The position numbers and the translations under genes are program-made. The notes beneath the pieces are model-generated. The model did no database searches. It saw only the letters and a list, made by a program, of their open reading frames with translations, and had not been told where the DNA came from. Source: Ophiocordyceps camponoti-saundersi (nom. inval.) (lineage: Eukaryota > Ascomycota > Sordariomycetes > Hypocreales > Ophiocordycipitaceae). From it: a stretch of DNA of 27,998 nt. Every line of letters begins with the position of its first letter. The first letter of the stretch is position 1. The stretch spans positions 1-27,998 of the forward strand of contig PDHQ01000392.1 of assembly GCA_003339415.1 (NCBI GenBank), in the 5' to 3' direction. Shown here one piece after another: positions 19,575 to 27,998 of the stretch.

Positions 19575-21170
19575 TATAAGGATACGAGTTAAGGTATCTA
19601 GAAACGATATAGTATCTTAAGTCTTATCTAAAAACGTAGTCGGAACCCGTGTCCTTTTTTATAATTAGGAAATATGTATAATAACGCCTTGGTCTTACCT
19701 GTCCGATATCTGCCTCTAACTATTTTATAGCGACTATTTCCTTTTTTAGGTTTTTAGTCCTTATTTATAAGGCTAATACCTATTTTCACGGTATAAAGGA
19801 GGCATTTTCTTATGCACGTATGCGTAATATACCCCCCTTAGGCTTATAAGCTTATTTAGAAGTATCTTAATAGCTTGAATATTATCTTTAAAGACCGGCA
19901 GAAAAAAAAAGATTAAAACCTTTAAGAGAAAATCGTAGGAAAAGACTATAAGTATATATCTATTATACCTTTTAAATTAGTCACGCTAGATAAGTTATCT
20001 AGGGAGGGCATAAAATACCCTCTTTTTTTCCTCTCTCTTTCTTCTTCCTTCTTCTTCCTTTATCCTCTTCTTCTTCTTTCGCAGGTAGTTTTCTAGTTAT
20101 TCCTTCACTTCTTCCTTTTCTAAAATAGATATTATAAGTCCTTAAGACCTAGGTGTGTATGGAAGATATCGCCTTATTAAGGTTCCGATAGCTTATCCTC
20201 GGATACTAGCTATAATAATAACCTTATCTATTAACGTAAGTCTCTGCCTTAGATTCCCCGTATTCCTAATACTTAGAAATAATATAAAATACCTTTTTAG
20301 GATATAGAGCGTCGTGCGCTTACTATGCCCGCGGTTAGCGTGATACTTTAAGCTAAAATCACGGCCGTATCGTAACTTATAGTAAATTAAGTTTTAAGAG
20401 ATAACGGATACTTTCGCTCGCTTCTAGTTTAAAGCCGTGGTGCCGAGAACGCGACTCTATGCGAAAAATGCTCTCGTCCACGCACACACGCCTATCCCTT
20501 TAAGTCGTGTATTTCGTTACCCGGTTTCTAGTATAATGCTTATAGCTTATACGTTTAGGCTAGATAAGGTTATTATTACTTATTATAGCGTCTAATCGAA
20601 ACGGCTAGGTTAACGGGGTTAGGGGGGTTTACGATCGCTAATAACGATAAAATTACGGAGGACTGTAAGATTATTAAACTTAAAAATACTATAGATATTT
20701 AAGATAGAGATAGGCAAATAGTTCTCCTATTACTATAATATCTAGAGCACGCTACGCGCTAGCTAGCTTTAATACCGTACTTATATCCCCTAACTCGAGC
20801 TTAGCAAGCTTAGGTAAACGCGGAGAAGAGACGTTAGTAGGGAAATAAACTAGTCCTTTATATAGAAAAGATAATATTAGGTAGTAAATACGAGAGATAG
20901 CGACTATAATAATAATAATATAAAATAGTAGATAAAGTAAACTTTATAATAATAGAGGGGAACTATATAAATAACTAGCGTATTAGGCAAATTTATCTTA
21001 AATCTAAGTTCGTTTTAGAACTTCTTAAATAATTATCCTTAAAGAGGTTTTATAAAATAATCTCTAACCTTCGCGGAAGTTTATATCTAAGCGATCTTTA
21101 TATAATTTGCTTAAATATCGTATCGTAACTAATACTAATAGATATTAAAATATCGTATCTTAGTTAATAG
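19575..21170 (+). repeat. R1 repeat family, copy 3
   Basis: Third R1 copy, starting within 100 bp of the end of copy 2. The landmarks GTATCTTAAGTCTTATCT, TATAAAGGAGGCA (19792), GTAGGAAAAGACTATAAG and the CT-rich stretch (about 20020-20080) are in the usual order. Unlike copy 1 it passes straight into the right part of R2 near 21175 without the R2 left part. Confidence 0.75.
20140..20990 (+). pseudogene. Decayed ORF of R1 copy 3, with indels
   Basis: Begins GRYRLIKVPIAYPRILAII in frame 1, aligned with the other copies, but the downstream block TEDCKIIKLKN, followed by PYLYPLTRA, lies in frame 3, so at least one indel separates them. A segment at 20435-20530 keeps many CA/TG dinucleotides (for example GTCCACGCACACACGCC) and is less RIP-mutated than its surroundings. 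Unknown product, clearly non-functional. Confidence 0.45.
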
Positions 21171-21174
21171 CTTT

Positions 21175-21600
21175 AATATAATTAGTAATATATAGTATAA
21201 AAGTGTAAGGTTTAAAATAAAGTTATAATTCCGTTTAGTAGAGTTTTTACTATAAGTCCTCTCTAAGACTCTACTTACTATATATAACTTTTAAGATAGC
21301 CGTGAAGATAAGTTTAATAGCTAATTCTTACTTAGTTTTTCCTCTTTTAAGGGAAACTAAACTATACTATATACTTAGTTATAACCGCTCCCTCGTCTTA
21401 AGCGCCTTTTATAGTTCTTATCCTCGGAAGCTCTCGGGAGGAAGGAAAGGTTTTAAGAACTATTTAATTCCACTTAGGATAAGTCCTTAATAGTATTTTA
21501 TCCTAGCTTCGCGTTTATTTTCTTTCGGCTTAACTATTACCGCCGCTAAAGTACGATTCTACTCGTATATAATCTTAAAAGCTTAACGAATACCGCTAAC
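21175..21600 (+). repeat. R2 repeat, copy 2 (right part), next to the telomere-like island
   Basis: Matches the right part of R2 in copy 1: AAAGTTATAATTCCGTTTAG, TAGAGTTTTTACTATAAGTC, CTCTCTAAGACT, AAGGGAAACTAA, GAACTATTTAATTCC and a final GCCGCTAAAG-like block. It ends immediately before the GC-rich/TTAGGG island, so R2 was the outermost repeat next to a telomere-type sequence. The 62-codon open frame at 21302 lies within it and is not supported as a gene. Confidence 0.7.
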
Positions 21601-21613
21601 GGCTCTATTACTC

Positions 21614-21740
21614 GCCGCAGGCGCCCCCCGGGAGGGCCGCCGGAGGCAGGTTAGGGTTAGGGTTAGGCCTGCCGCAGGCACCCCCCGGGAGGGCGCCGAA
21701 GGCGGTTAGGGTTAGGGTTAGGGCTAGGGTTAGGGTTAGA
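21614..21740 (+). repeat. Interstitial telomeric repeat island with two GC-rich modules
   Basis: Two near-identical GC-rich modules of about 37 bp (21614-21650 and 21671-21705; both contain GCCGCAGGC, then CCCCCCGGGAGGG, then a GCCG(G/A)AGGC-like end) are each followed by TTAGGG repeats: almost three units at 21651-21667, and at 21706-21739 three TTAGGG, one CTAGGG, one TTAGGG and a partial unit. TTAGGG is the standard telomere repeat of most filamentous fungi. The G-rich strand is the plus strand, as at a right-hand chromosome end, so DNA to the right was joined later or the array was inserted. CA and TG are intact here, unlike everywhere around, so it escaped RIP or arrived afterwards. Confidence 0.9.
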
Positions 21741-22009
21741 TATTATATATATTAATTTCCGGGTTCTAAACACTATCTTTTAATATATAGAAAAAATAGG
21801 ATTATTAGTTTAGTTACTTAGTCTCTCTTTTAAAAAGAAAATAAATAAATATATTAAGTTATTACTTATTTTTCTTTTATATTTTTAATAGTAGGATATA
21901 TATATAAAAAATATATAAACAATTTAACGATTATAATACTAGCTTTTATAATATATTTAGCGTAATATAATACTATTTATAGATTAATACTATATATTAT
22001 TATAGAAGG
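21741..22009. other. AT-rich gene-free stretch right of the telomere-like island
   Basis: Very AT-rich DNA with short A and T runs and TATATA stretches. No reading frame, repeat match or RNA gene seen. Confidence 0.5.
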
Positions 22010-22640
22010 AAAGAGTATAATAGAGTTATAAGATACCCTAAGCGAGCGTAGTAGATACTTACCGGGCGTGACTTCTTAGGTAACTTATATCTTTAACTAA
22101 TATAAGGGGATCTCTCGCTATAAGGCGGTAAGCTAGACGGTAATTATCTATTAGGAAAATAATAGCAACTTAGTTTTATATATAAAGATAAGAGAAATAA
22201 GAGGAAGGAAGAAGGGAACTACTTAATTAAACTTTTAATATCTTAAAATAACTGCTTAAATTAGTAACTTATTATAAAAGGTCTAAGGTTTAAAAGAAGT
22301 TATAATTCTATTTACTAGAGTTTTTGCCCTAAGTCCTCTCTAAGACTTAACTTGCGTATTATAACTTTAAGATATCTGCGAAGATAAGGTTAAGGTTAAT
22401 TCTTGCTTAATTCCTTCCTTACTCGAGGGAAACTAACTATACTATATACCTCGTAATAGCCTATATCCTATCTTAATTACCTTTCTTCTTCTAATCCTCG
22501 GAAGCTCTTAAGAGAAGAAATATTTAATAAAAGCATTTAATTAGAAACTTATAAGCCCCTATTAGCTCCTAAGCTAAAGCTAACGCGTGGTTTTTTTCTT
22601 TAGCATATCTACTACTGCCGCTAAACTCTCTATATACGAA
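22010..22640 (+). repeat. R2 repeat, copy 3 (long form)
   Basis: Aligns with 8690-9335 over both parts: GATACCCTAAGCGAGCGTAG, ACTAATATAAGGGGATCTC, GACGGTAATTATCTATTAGG, then CTACTTAATTAA, TAGAGTTTTTGCCCTAAGTC, CTCTCTAAGACT, GAGGGAAACTAA, CTAATCCTCGGAAGCTCTTA, and the 3' block with a T run and CTACTACTGCCGCTAAACTC. The presence of the same left part with no R1 nearby shows that the long R2 form is a unit of its own. Confidence 0.75.
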
Positions 22641-22681
22641 ATATCTTAATAATATAACGCCGTATCTTCGTTTATATTAGC

Positions 22682-24670
22682 AGTATAGTTGGCCTAATCT
22701 TCTTATACTTAAACTATTCTCTAATCGCTATATCTTACCGATAAGACCTAATATATATATGCTTAGACCTAATAAAGAAAATAATAGTCTAGTTACGGAC
22801 GCTATATTATATTTCCGGTTAATATATACCTTAAACTTACTTCTAGTTACCTTATTAAGACCGATAGTAAAGAAGATTAGAAATATTAGCTTAACGAAGA
22901 TAAGCTCCTCCGATTTCGGGCTTAATAGTATTAAAATAACTAGAAAAAAAAACACTACCCGCTAACTAGGCTTTAAATAACTTTTATAAGATTACGGGCG
23001 GAGGATAAACCTAATTTAGGTCGCAAGATTGCAGGCTTCTTTTAAGCTAAAAAGCTTACTATATCTCCGAACACGACACATTTCCTTACGCTCTATAAAA
23101 TAATCGCCTCCCTAAATAATAACTTAGCCGATAAAGTAGTGGTTAGTCCGCACTTAAAGACGCGTAGTAATTCTACTCTCTTATAAGTTATAACTAATTA
23201 TAAAAAATATATTACTAATAGCAGCTTTAGCGAAATTCTTCCCTCCCCCCCCCTTTCGTCTTATACGATATCGACGAAGTATATTTTAATATTTCTATCT
23301 TTATCTTTCTAAATAAACCCGTTTTTAACGTTCCGATACTATTAACCCTAAACGCGTATAGTATATACTTAAGCGCCTCGATTATTAGTCCTAAACTATA
23401 ACCTTACCTTAAGATATATATTCCGACCTCTTAGCTAGACCCTTCGGCGCTTAAGAAGGCTCTCTCTAAGGATATACTACCCGGAATTAGAAAGTAATAC
23501 CTGTTTATATTAGAGCACGACTATCGCCCTCTTTACTATAACTCCGGGCACGCTTAATATACTTTAAGAGTAGCCTACTAATATTATTTAACTATAAAGC
23601 TAGATTCTTTATCTCCTATACTCTCCTACCCGTAATACCGATTTATATCCTAATATTATTCTATTAAAGGTAACCGCCCTTCGAAATAACGGTTTATTTT
23701 AGGATCTTTAAATTAAGCGGCAAGGCCGCTTTAGAACCCTTATCGTCACGCCCTAATAAGACGACTTATAATCGTGAAAAGAGTAGGACTATCTTAATCC
23801 CCTTAATATCCCTAAATATATCACGCGTACGAGACTATTATTCTTTTTAATAAACTATATATTAACTCCCGTTTATATATAAGTTTTTTAATAAAGCTAT
23901 ACCCTTTTTAATAAAAAAAAACGTATCCGAAGTCTATTTAAACTTTTCCCGCGTTCCTATATATAAGTTATATATTACCCTTCTAATAATATCTTACCCT
24001 AATAATTAACTATTTTTTAGCGTTCTATATTTTCCGATAAGTTTTTTAATTCTCTTCTCTTTCTTTAAGATAAAAAAAAAGCAAGAATCCTCCCCTATAT
24101 TATCTCCGCTCTTTATAATATAAAGATCTATAAATATTCTAATCCTATTTTATATCTTCCCTTACTACGCATATATTGTTTATTACGCCCATAAGCATAG
24201 CTAAAAATCGTAAACCTTCTCCTACTCCCCCGAACTTAAGTGACCTAATCGACTTAATATCTTACGCCTTTTTACCCTCCCCTTATAATACGACGGATAT
24301 ATCCTATACCTCTCCTCTCTCGCTTTTTGCCCCGATACTTATAAAGCTCCGCGAGAAGTATAATATTAAAGAGGCCGTATCGTTTGCTATTCTTGCTACT
24401 ATCGATAACGCTATCCTACCCTTTACTAAAGGAAGCGGAGATATATATGCTAGTCTCCTCGCCTATACTATTAGGGATATACTATATCGCGTTAGATACG
24501 ATCGCGCGCGGCACGTCGATAACCTTTATAATAAACGATAAGATTACGGGTTTATAACGAATCCGCCTCGCCGCTTATCTCCTCCCGATATCGAATCTTC
24601 TCTAACAGCCCCCCCTACCTATACTATTAAGCTAATAGCCCGGAACTTAGCATAGTTTATTAATATAATA
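22682..24670 (+). pseudogene. Decayed ORF of about 620-660 codons, unknown family
   Basis: Frame 2 gives protein-like sequence from about 22682 to at least 24541. It is stop-free for 121 codons at 24176-24541 (SLFAPILIKLREKYNIKEAV, ILPFTKGSGDIYASLLAYTI, RARHVDNLYNKR) and for about 48 codons at 23255-23399 (FVLYDIDEVYFNISIFIFLN). Other runs are QDCRLLLS with AYYISEHDTFPYAL near 23020-23095 and ILEHDYRPLYYNSGHA near 23505-23555. All breaks are TAA/TAG. Around 23900-24175 another frame looks better, so an indel near the A run at 23913 is possible. TAA at 24539-24541 may be the original stop, or the frame may run to about 24670 (RRLSPPDIESSLTAPPTYTI). No family recognised. The open frames on both strands at 22728-22965 are shadows in other frames. 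Confidence 0.45.
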
Positions 24671-24879
24671 TTCGTCCTATTACGCTTATAATATCGACCT
24701 TATTTTATCTTTCCTCTCTCTTTCTACTCGTTATCTTACCTTACGTAATATATTTCTTTTCTATTAAGCGCTTCCTACCTCTCGCTACTACTATTAGTTA
24801 CTATAATTCTTATCTTTAATATATATATATTATAGAAAAAAAATGCTAAATTATATAAGTAATATTTTACCCTATATAT

Positions 24880-25085
24880 ACTATTAAAATATCCTATCTT
24901 AACTACTTTTATAGCCTAATCCTTAGAAGCCCTCGCGAGAAGAGAGCCGTTAAGCGACTATTTAAATAAACCTTATATCAGCCCCTTATAGCTCCCTAGG
25001 TAAGGGTAACGCTAATTTTTTTTTTTCCTTAGGTATCTTAGCTATCGCTGCTAAACTATTACCGTAGTAATTTTAATCTTACTAT
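24880..25085 (+). repeat. R2 repeat, 3' fragment
   Basis: Only the end of R2 is present: AATCCTTAGAAGCCCTCGCG, CTATTTAAATAAACCTTATA, AGCTCCCTAGGTAAGGGTAA, a T run, and ATCGCTGCTAAACTATTACC. It lies just downstream of the 22682-24670 pseudogene. Confidence 0.6.
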
Positions 25086-25267
25086 TATATATATAATAAG
25101 GAAGGAGTATTAAGAAATAAGGAAAGAAAATAATAGAGGATTATAGAGCTATTATAGCTATTATATATAGAATAGATAAAAGGGAAAGAATAAGTAAAAA
25201 AATAAAGGGAAAGCGAATAATCGTTAAGCTATACCTTATAGGCTATTTATAACGAATTATATATCTC
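25086..25267. other. AT-rich gap between R2 fragment and minus-strand pseudogene
   Basis: Purine-leaning AT-rich DNA (AAGGAAGGAGTATTAAGAAA and similar). It would be the 3' flank of the minus-strand gene that ends at 25268. No clear poly(A) signal or other feature. Confidence 0.4.
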
Positions 25268-26059
25268 TTATTTCCGTCCTCTCAGATACGGGGGCACGTA
25301 TCTAGGAGCTAAATAAGCCGGAATCTTAGTTTTTACGGATTTAGCAGGTATTATTTTTAAGACCCCCGGAGTCTAGGCCTTAGGCCTTTCTAGTTTATAT
25401 TTCTCTCTTAGGACCGCGGCTTTATTCCTTACGACTATCGACTTTTTACCCGGTTTAGAAGGTCTTATTATTATAACTCTAGGGGTCTTCGCCTTAAACC
25501 TACTAACTAGGTTCTTCCTTATTATAATAGCGGTTTTTTCCTCTGCGACTGCTAACTTACTATCTAGTTTAGAAGATTTCCTTTCTTTAACTGCTAGAGT
25601 CTCGGCCTTACGAGTATCGACTAAGATCTTCGTAGTTTACGTCGCGGGTTTGTCCTTTGCAACTCCGGACTCTTCCTTTATATTAGAATATATAGTATTT
25701 ATAGCCGCTATAGTCTCCGGCTTAGGTATACCGACCTCGTTCTTCGTAATTATAGTCCTGCTTTCGTTCTTCTCGACTGCGGACTTATCCTCTAGTTTAG
25801 AACGTATAGTCTTTATAACCGCCCTCTTCTTCGGCTTAGGCGTATCGACCTCGTTTTTCGTAGCTATTATCGCGATTTCGTTCTTTTTAACTCCGGTCTT
25901 CTCCTCTATTAGTATTATCGCCGTATCCTCCCCTCGTAAATCGTTTACGGCTCTATCTTCTACCCTGCGCTAGTTAGTAAGTATCGTCTCTGCCGTCGTT
26001 ATCTTTAAGGCTCGTAGGCGATAGTCTCGAATTTCTACTATATAATAATTATTATAAGA
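25268..26059 (-). pseudogene. Decayed gene for a lysine-rich repeat protein ending in PPYLRGRK
   Basis: Minus-strand frame with very few stops over about 260 codons, ending at TAA 25268-25270. From the N-terminal side: VEIRDYRLRALKITTAETIL; tandem 38-residue repeats with TKNEVDTPKPKKRAVIKTI and TKNEVGIPKPETIAAINTI; a lysine/alanine-rich part (ETLAVKERKSSKLDSKLAVA); and the C-terminus YLAPRYVPPYLRGRK. The highly charged, repeat-built, probably disordered protein with an APRYVPPYLR tail is not one I can name; YVPPHLR-like tails occur in several eukaryotic RNA-associated proteins, a weak analogy. The N-terminal limit is uncertain, since sequence above 26060 becomes TAA/TAG-rich. The plus-strand 107-codon open frame at 25650 is the antisense shadow. 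Low stop density makes this the least damaged coding remnant in the window. Confidence 0.65.
25560..25905 (-). repeat. 114-bp in-frame tandem repeat inside the PPYLRGRK pseudogene
   Basis: TTAG of a TCTAGTTTAG-type block occurs at 25569, 25683 and 25797, and CTTAGG at 25721 and 25835, all spaced by multiples of exactly 114 bp (38 codons). At least two units are clear and a third is recognisable. The period keeps the minus-strand frame, which supports that strand as coding. Confidence 0.7.
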
Positions 26060-26589
26060 GGGCTTTTACTATAAAAGGTAGCGAATAAGTATAATATAGT
26101 TAGTAAGTATAATAATAAAGAATCTAAGCTACGCTATCTAGCTACTTAAGCTGCTAGCTCGGTCACGTAAGTGCCGAGAACCTAGATATCTAGCGCGAGC
26201 TATAATTTAAAATCTTATATATTATTAAGTATAACTATATAATTCGTTACTTCTCGGTCTATAGTTAAAATTATCCGATACCTCCTAATACTATATATAC
26301 CTAATCTAATTCCGATCTATAATTTTAGACCTCCTATTTAGACGACTTTAACTCGTTTTCTATAAACTCTATTTATAGTCTTTCACCTACTCTTTCTCTA
26401 ACCCCTATATTCTATACCTTAAAGCTATTAATCTTAAGTTCTAAGATATACTTAGTATTTAAGTAAATAATTATTATTACTACTTAAAATATTTATTTAT
26501 TATATAACTATATATTATCTTATACTATATAAAAGAAATACTATATTTATAGCTAAAGATAAGAGAAATAAAATAATAGAAGATATAAA
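26060..26589. other. Gene-free AT-rich stretch with one small hairpin
   Basis: No coding frame supported. A possible stem CTCGG(T)CAC / GTG(C)CGAG with a GTAA loop lies at 26158-26178 and keeps its CA and TG dinucleotides. The rest is AT-rich and unremarkable. Confidence 0.4.
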
Positions 26590-27010
26590 CCGCTATATTA
26601 AACTTTTAGTATTCTAAAATAATTGCTTAAATTAGTAGCTTTTAGCGAAAAGGGGTAAGGTTTAAAACGATATTATAATTCCGTTTAGTAGAGTTTTTAC
26701 CCTAAGTCTTCTCTAAGACTTAACTTATAATTTATAACTTTTATAATATCTATAAAGATAAGGTTAAGGGCTAAATCTTATTTAATTCCTTCCTCTCTTA
26801 AGGGAAACTAATATATGCTATATACCTAGGTATAGCCCCTATCCTGTCCTGATTACCTTCTATTTCCTAATCCCTAGAAGCCCTTAGGGGAAAAAAAAAA
26901 AAAGAGTTTAAAGAAGTATTTAATTAAACCTTATATAAACCTCTTATACTTCCCCGGCTAGGACTAACACGTTTTTTTATTATAAACTCGGCAATATTAT
27001 TATAGTCGTT
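26590..27010 (+). repeat. R2 repeat, copy (right part)
   Basis: Shows AATTGCTTAAATTAGTAGC, AATTCCGTTTAGTAGAGTTT, CCTAAGTCTTCTCTAAGACT, AAGGGAAACTAA, AATCCCTAGAAGCCCTTAGG and TATTTAATTAAACCTTATA in R2 order. Confidence 0.7.
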
Positions 27011-27059
27011 AGGGTTAAACTATATATTATCGTATACTATAACTTTTTATATTAGACTA

Positions 27060-27478
27060 ACTATTTTAGTGCGGGAGGTTTATTACCGTAGTTTTTAACT
27101 AAGTTAAGGCGGAATCTCTAGCTATATTTTCTAAGCGGGTAAGACCGTAAGCTAGATAGTAAATTTCTATAAATAAGGTTATTAAAAGTCGAGTTTCTAT
27201 ATAATAATAAGAGAAATTATAGGAATAATATTAGGAATAATTTAATTAAGTTTTTAAAGTCTTATAGTAAACGTCTAATATAGTAATCCGCTATATAAAG
27301 GGTAAGGTTTAAGGTAAAGCTATAATTCCGTCCGCTAGAGTTTTTACTATAAGTTTACCTAAGGCTTAATTTATAATATACGATTTCGATAATATATCTA
27401 AAGAAGAGCTTTAGGGCTAATTACTTGCCCGATTTCTTCCTTACTCGAAGGAAACTAAACTACTCTATATATTTTAAA
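27060..27478 (+). repeat. R2 repeat, 3'-truncated long form
   Basis: Has the left part (GTTTTTAACTAAGTTAAGGC, GGAATCTCTAGCTATA, GCTAGATAGTAAATTTCTAT) and the first half of the right part (AATTCCGTCCGCTAGAGTTT, ACTATAAGTTTACC, GAAGGAAACTAA), then breaks off at about 27478 where the next copy starts. Confidence 0.65.
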
Positions 27479-27479
27479 A

Positions 27480-27998
27480 AAACTATTTAATTAAGTGTGA
27501 AAAAAAAAACTTCAGAATAAGTATTTAAATTAGTAATCTATAGTATAAAGGTATAGGATTTATAACGAAGTTATAATTCCGTTTTTCTAAAGTCTTTACT
27601 ATAAGTCCTCTCTAAAACTTAACTTGCTATATATTACCTTTAAGATAGCTATAAAGATAAGGTTAGAGGCTAATTATTCTTTAATTTCTTCCTCTTTTTA
27701 AGGGAAACTAATCTATGCTATATCTTCCTAATAGCCTTTATCCTATCTTAACCCCTTTTATATCCTAGTCCTCGGAGGCTCTTAGGGGGGCGGAGGCGTT
27801 AAGACACTATTTAATCTAACCCTATATAAGCTCCTAAGAGCTCCCTAGCTAATATTAACGTGTATTTTATCTCTTCTATATATCGGCCACTGCTGCAAAT
27901 TAGTTTATAATAGTCGCCTTCCTATCCTAACCGCTTTTTATATTAATCCCTAGAAGGTCTTATAAACGAAAAAAAAAAAAAAATAGTTTTTTTTTTTT
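27480..27998 (+). repeat. R2 repeat copy followed by a partial one at the window end
   Basis: A nearly complete right part (27480-27910: CTATTTAATTAAGTGTGA, AAAGTCTTTACTATAAGTCC, AAGGGAAACTAATCTATGC, CTAGTCCTCGGAGGCTCTTA, and final CCACTGCTGCAAATTAG) is followed by a fragment of another copy (27911-27970: CGCCTTCCTATCCTAACCGC, AATCCCTAGAAGGTCTTATA). The window then ends in an A run and a T run. Confidence 0.65.

Noticed and set aside
21614..21740. Head-to-head telomere fusion
   Set aside because: Only TTAGGG on one strand is seen; a fusion would show TTAGGG followed by CCCTAA.
22728..22965. Open frames on both strands at the same place
   Set aside because: Both overlap the longer frame-2 pseudogene and have no independent support.
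25650..25973. 107-codon plus-strand open frame with hydrophobic repeats, resembling a membrane protein
   Set aside because: It is the complement of the lysine-rich minus-strand repeat, whose frame extends further, keeps the 114-bp period and ends in a distinctive tail.

Overview
This window looks like a gene-dead, repeat-rich, probably subtelomeric block of a filamentous ascomycete (Pezizomycotina-type) genome. The main evidence is an extreme signature of repeat-induced point mutation (RIP): CpA and its complement TpG are almost absent over the whole 28 kb, TpA is everywhere, and CpG, CpC and CpT remain common. Recognisable coding frames are riddled with TAA/TAG where CAA, CAG or TGG would be expected. 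A TTAGGG telomere-type repeat and a Ty1/copia retroelement fit the same assignment. I see no intact gene, tRNA, rRNA, CRISPR array or bacterial-style operon. The genus cannot be told from the sequence. Caveat: TGA is itself removed by RIP, and once TAA/TAG are tolerated any frame looks open. Pseudogene calls therefore rest on stop-free runs, agreement between copies, in-frame indels, repeats in multiples of three, or recognised motifs. Layout: (1) About 40-6605 holds a roughly 2.8-2.9 kb unit present as two full tandem copies plus a truncated third. Each full unit has two decayed ORFs separated by a long strand-biased CT-rich minisatellite. (2) 6609-7100 is a weak decayed reading frame. (3) 7130-9335 is the first of three copies of a second family (R1: conserved TATA-like upstream region plus a decayed ORF), followed by a short repeat (R2). 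(4) 9279-12600 is minus-strand: a small fragment with 36-codon repeats, then a long decayed ORF of roughly 850 codons. (5) 12600-14100 is AT-rich, with a 58-base T tract and an unresolved coding-like stretch. (6) 14105-18060 is a RIP-mutated, internally deleted Ty1/copia element on the minus strand: LTR, integrase C-terminus, reverse transcriptase, RNase H, LTR. (7) 18125-21570 holds R1 copies 2 and 3 and an R2 copy. (8) 21614-21740 is a short GC-rich island carrying interstitial TTAGGG arrays that escaped RIP. (9) 21741-27998 holds further R2 copies around two more decayed ORFs: plus strand 22682-24670, and minus strand 25268-26059 with 114-bp internal repeats. The parts do not form a pathway. 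They read as a layered graveyard: duplicated units and a retroelement inactivated by RIP, beside an internal telomere-like island. The items most worth follow-up are the GC-rich/TTAGGG modules, the R1 family, and the two long unidentified decayed ORFs.
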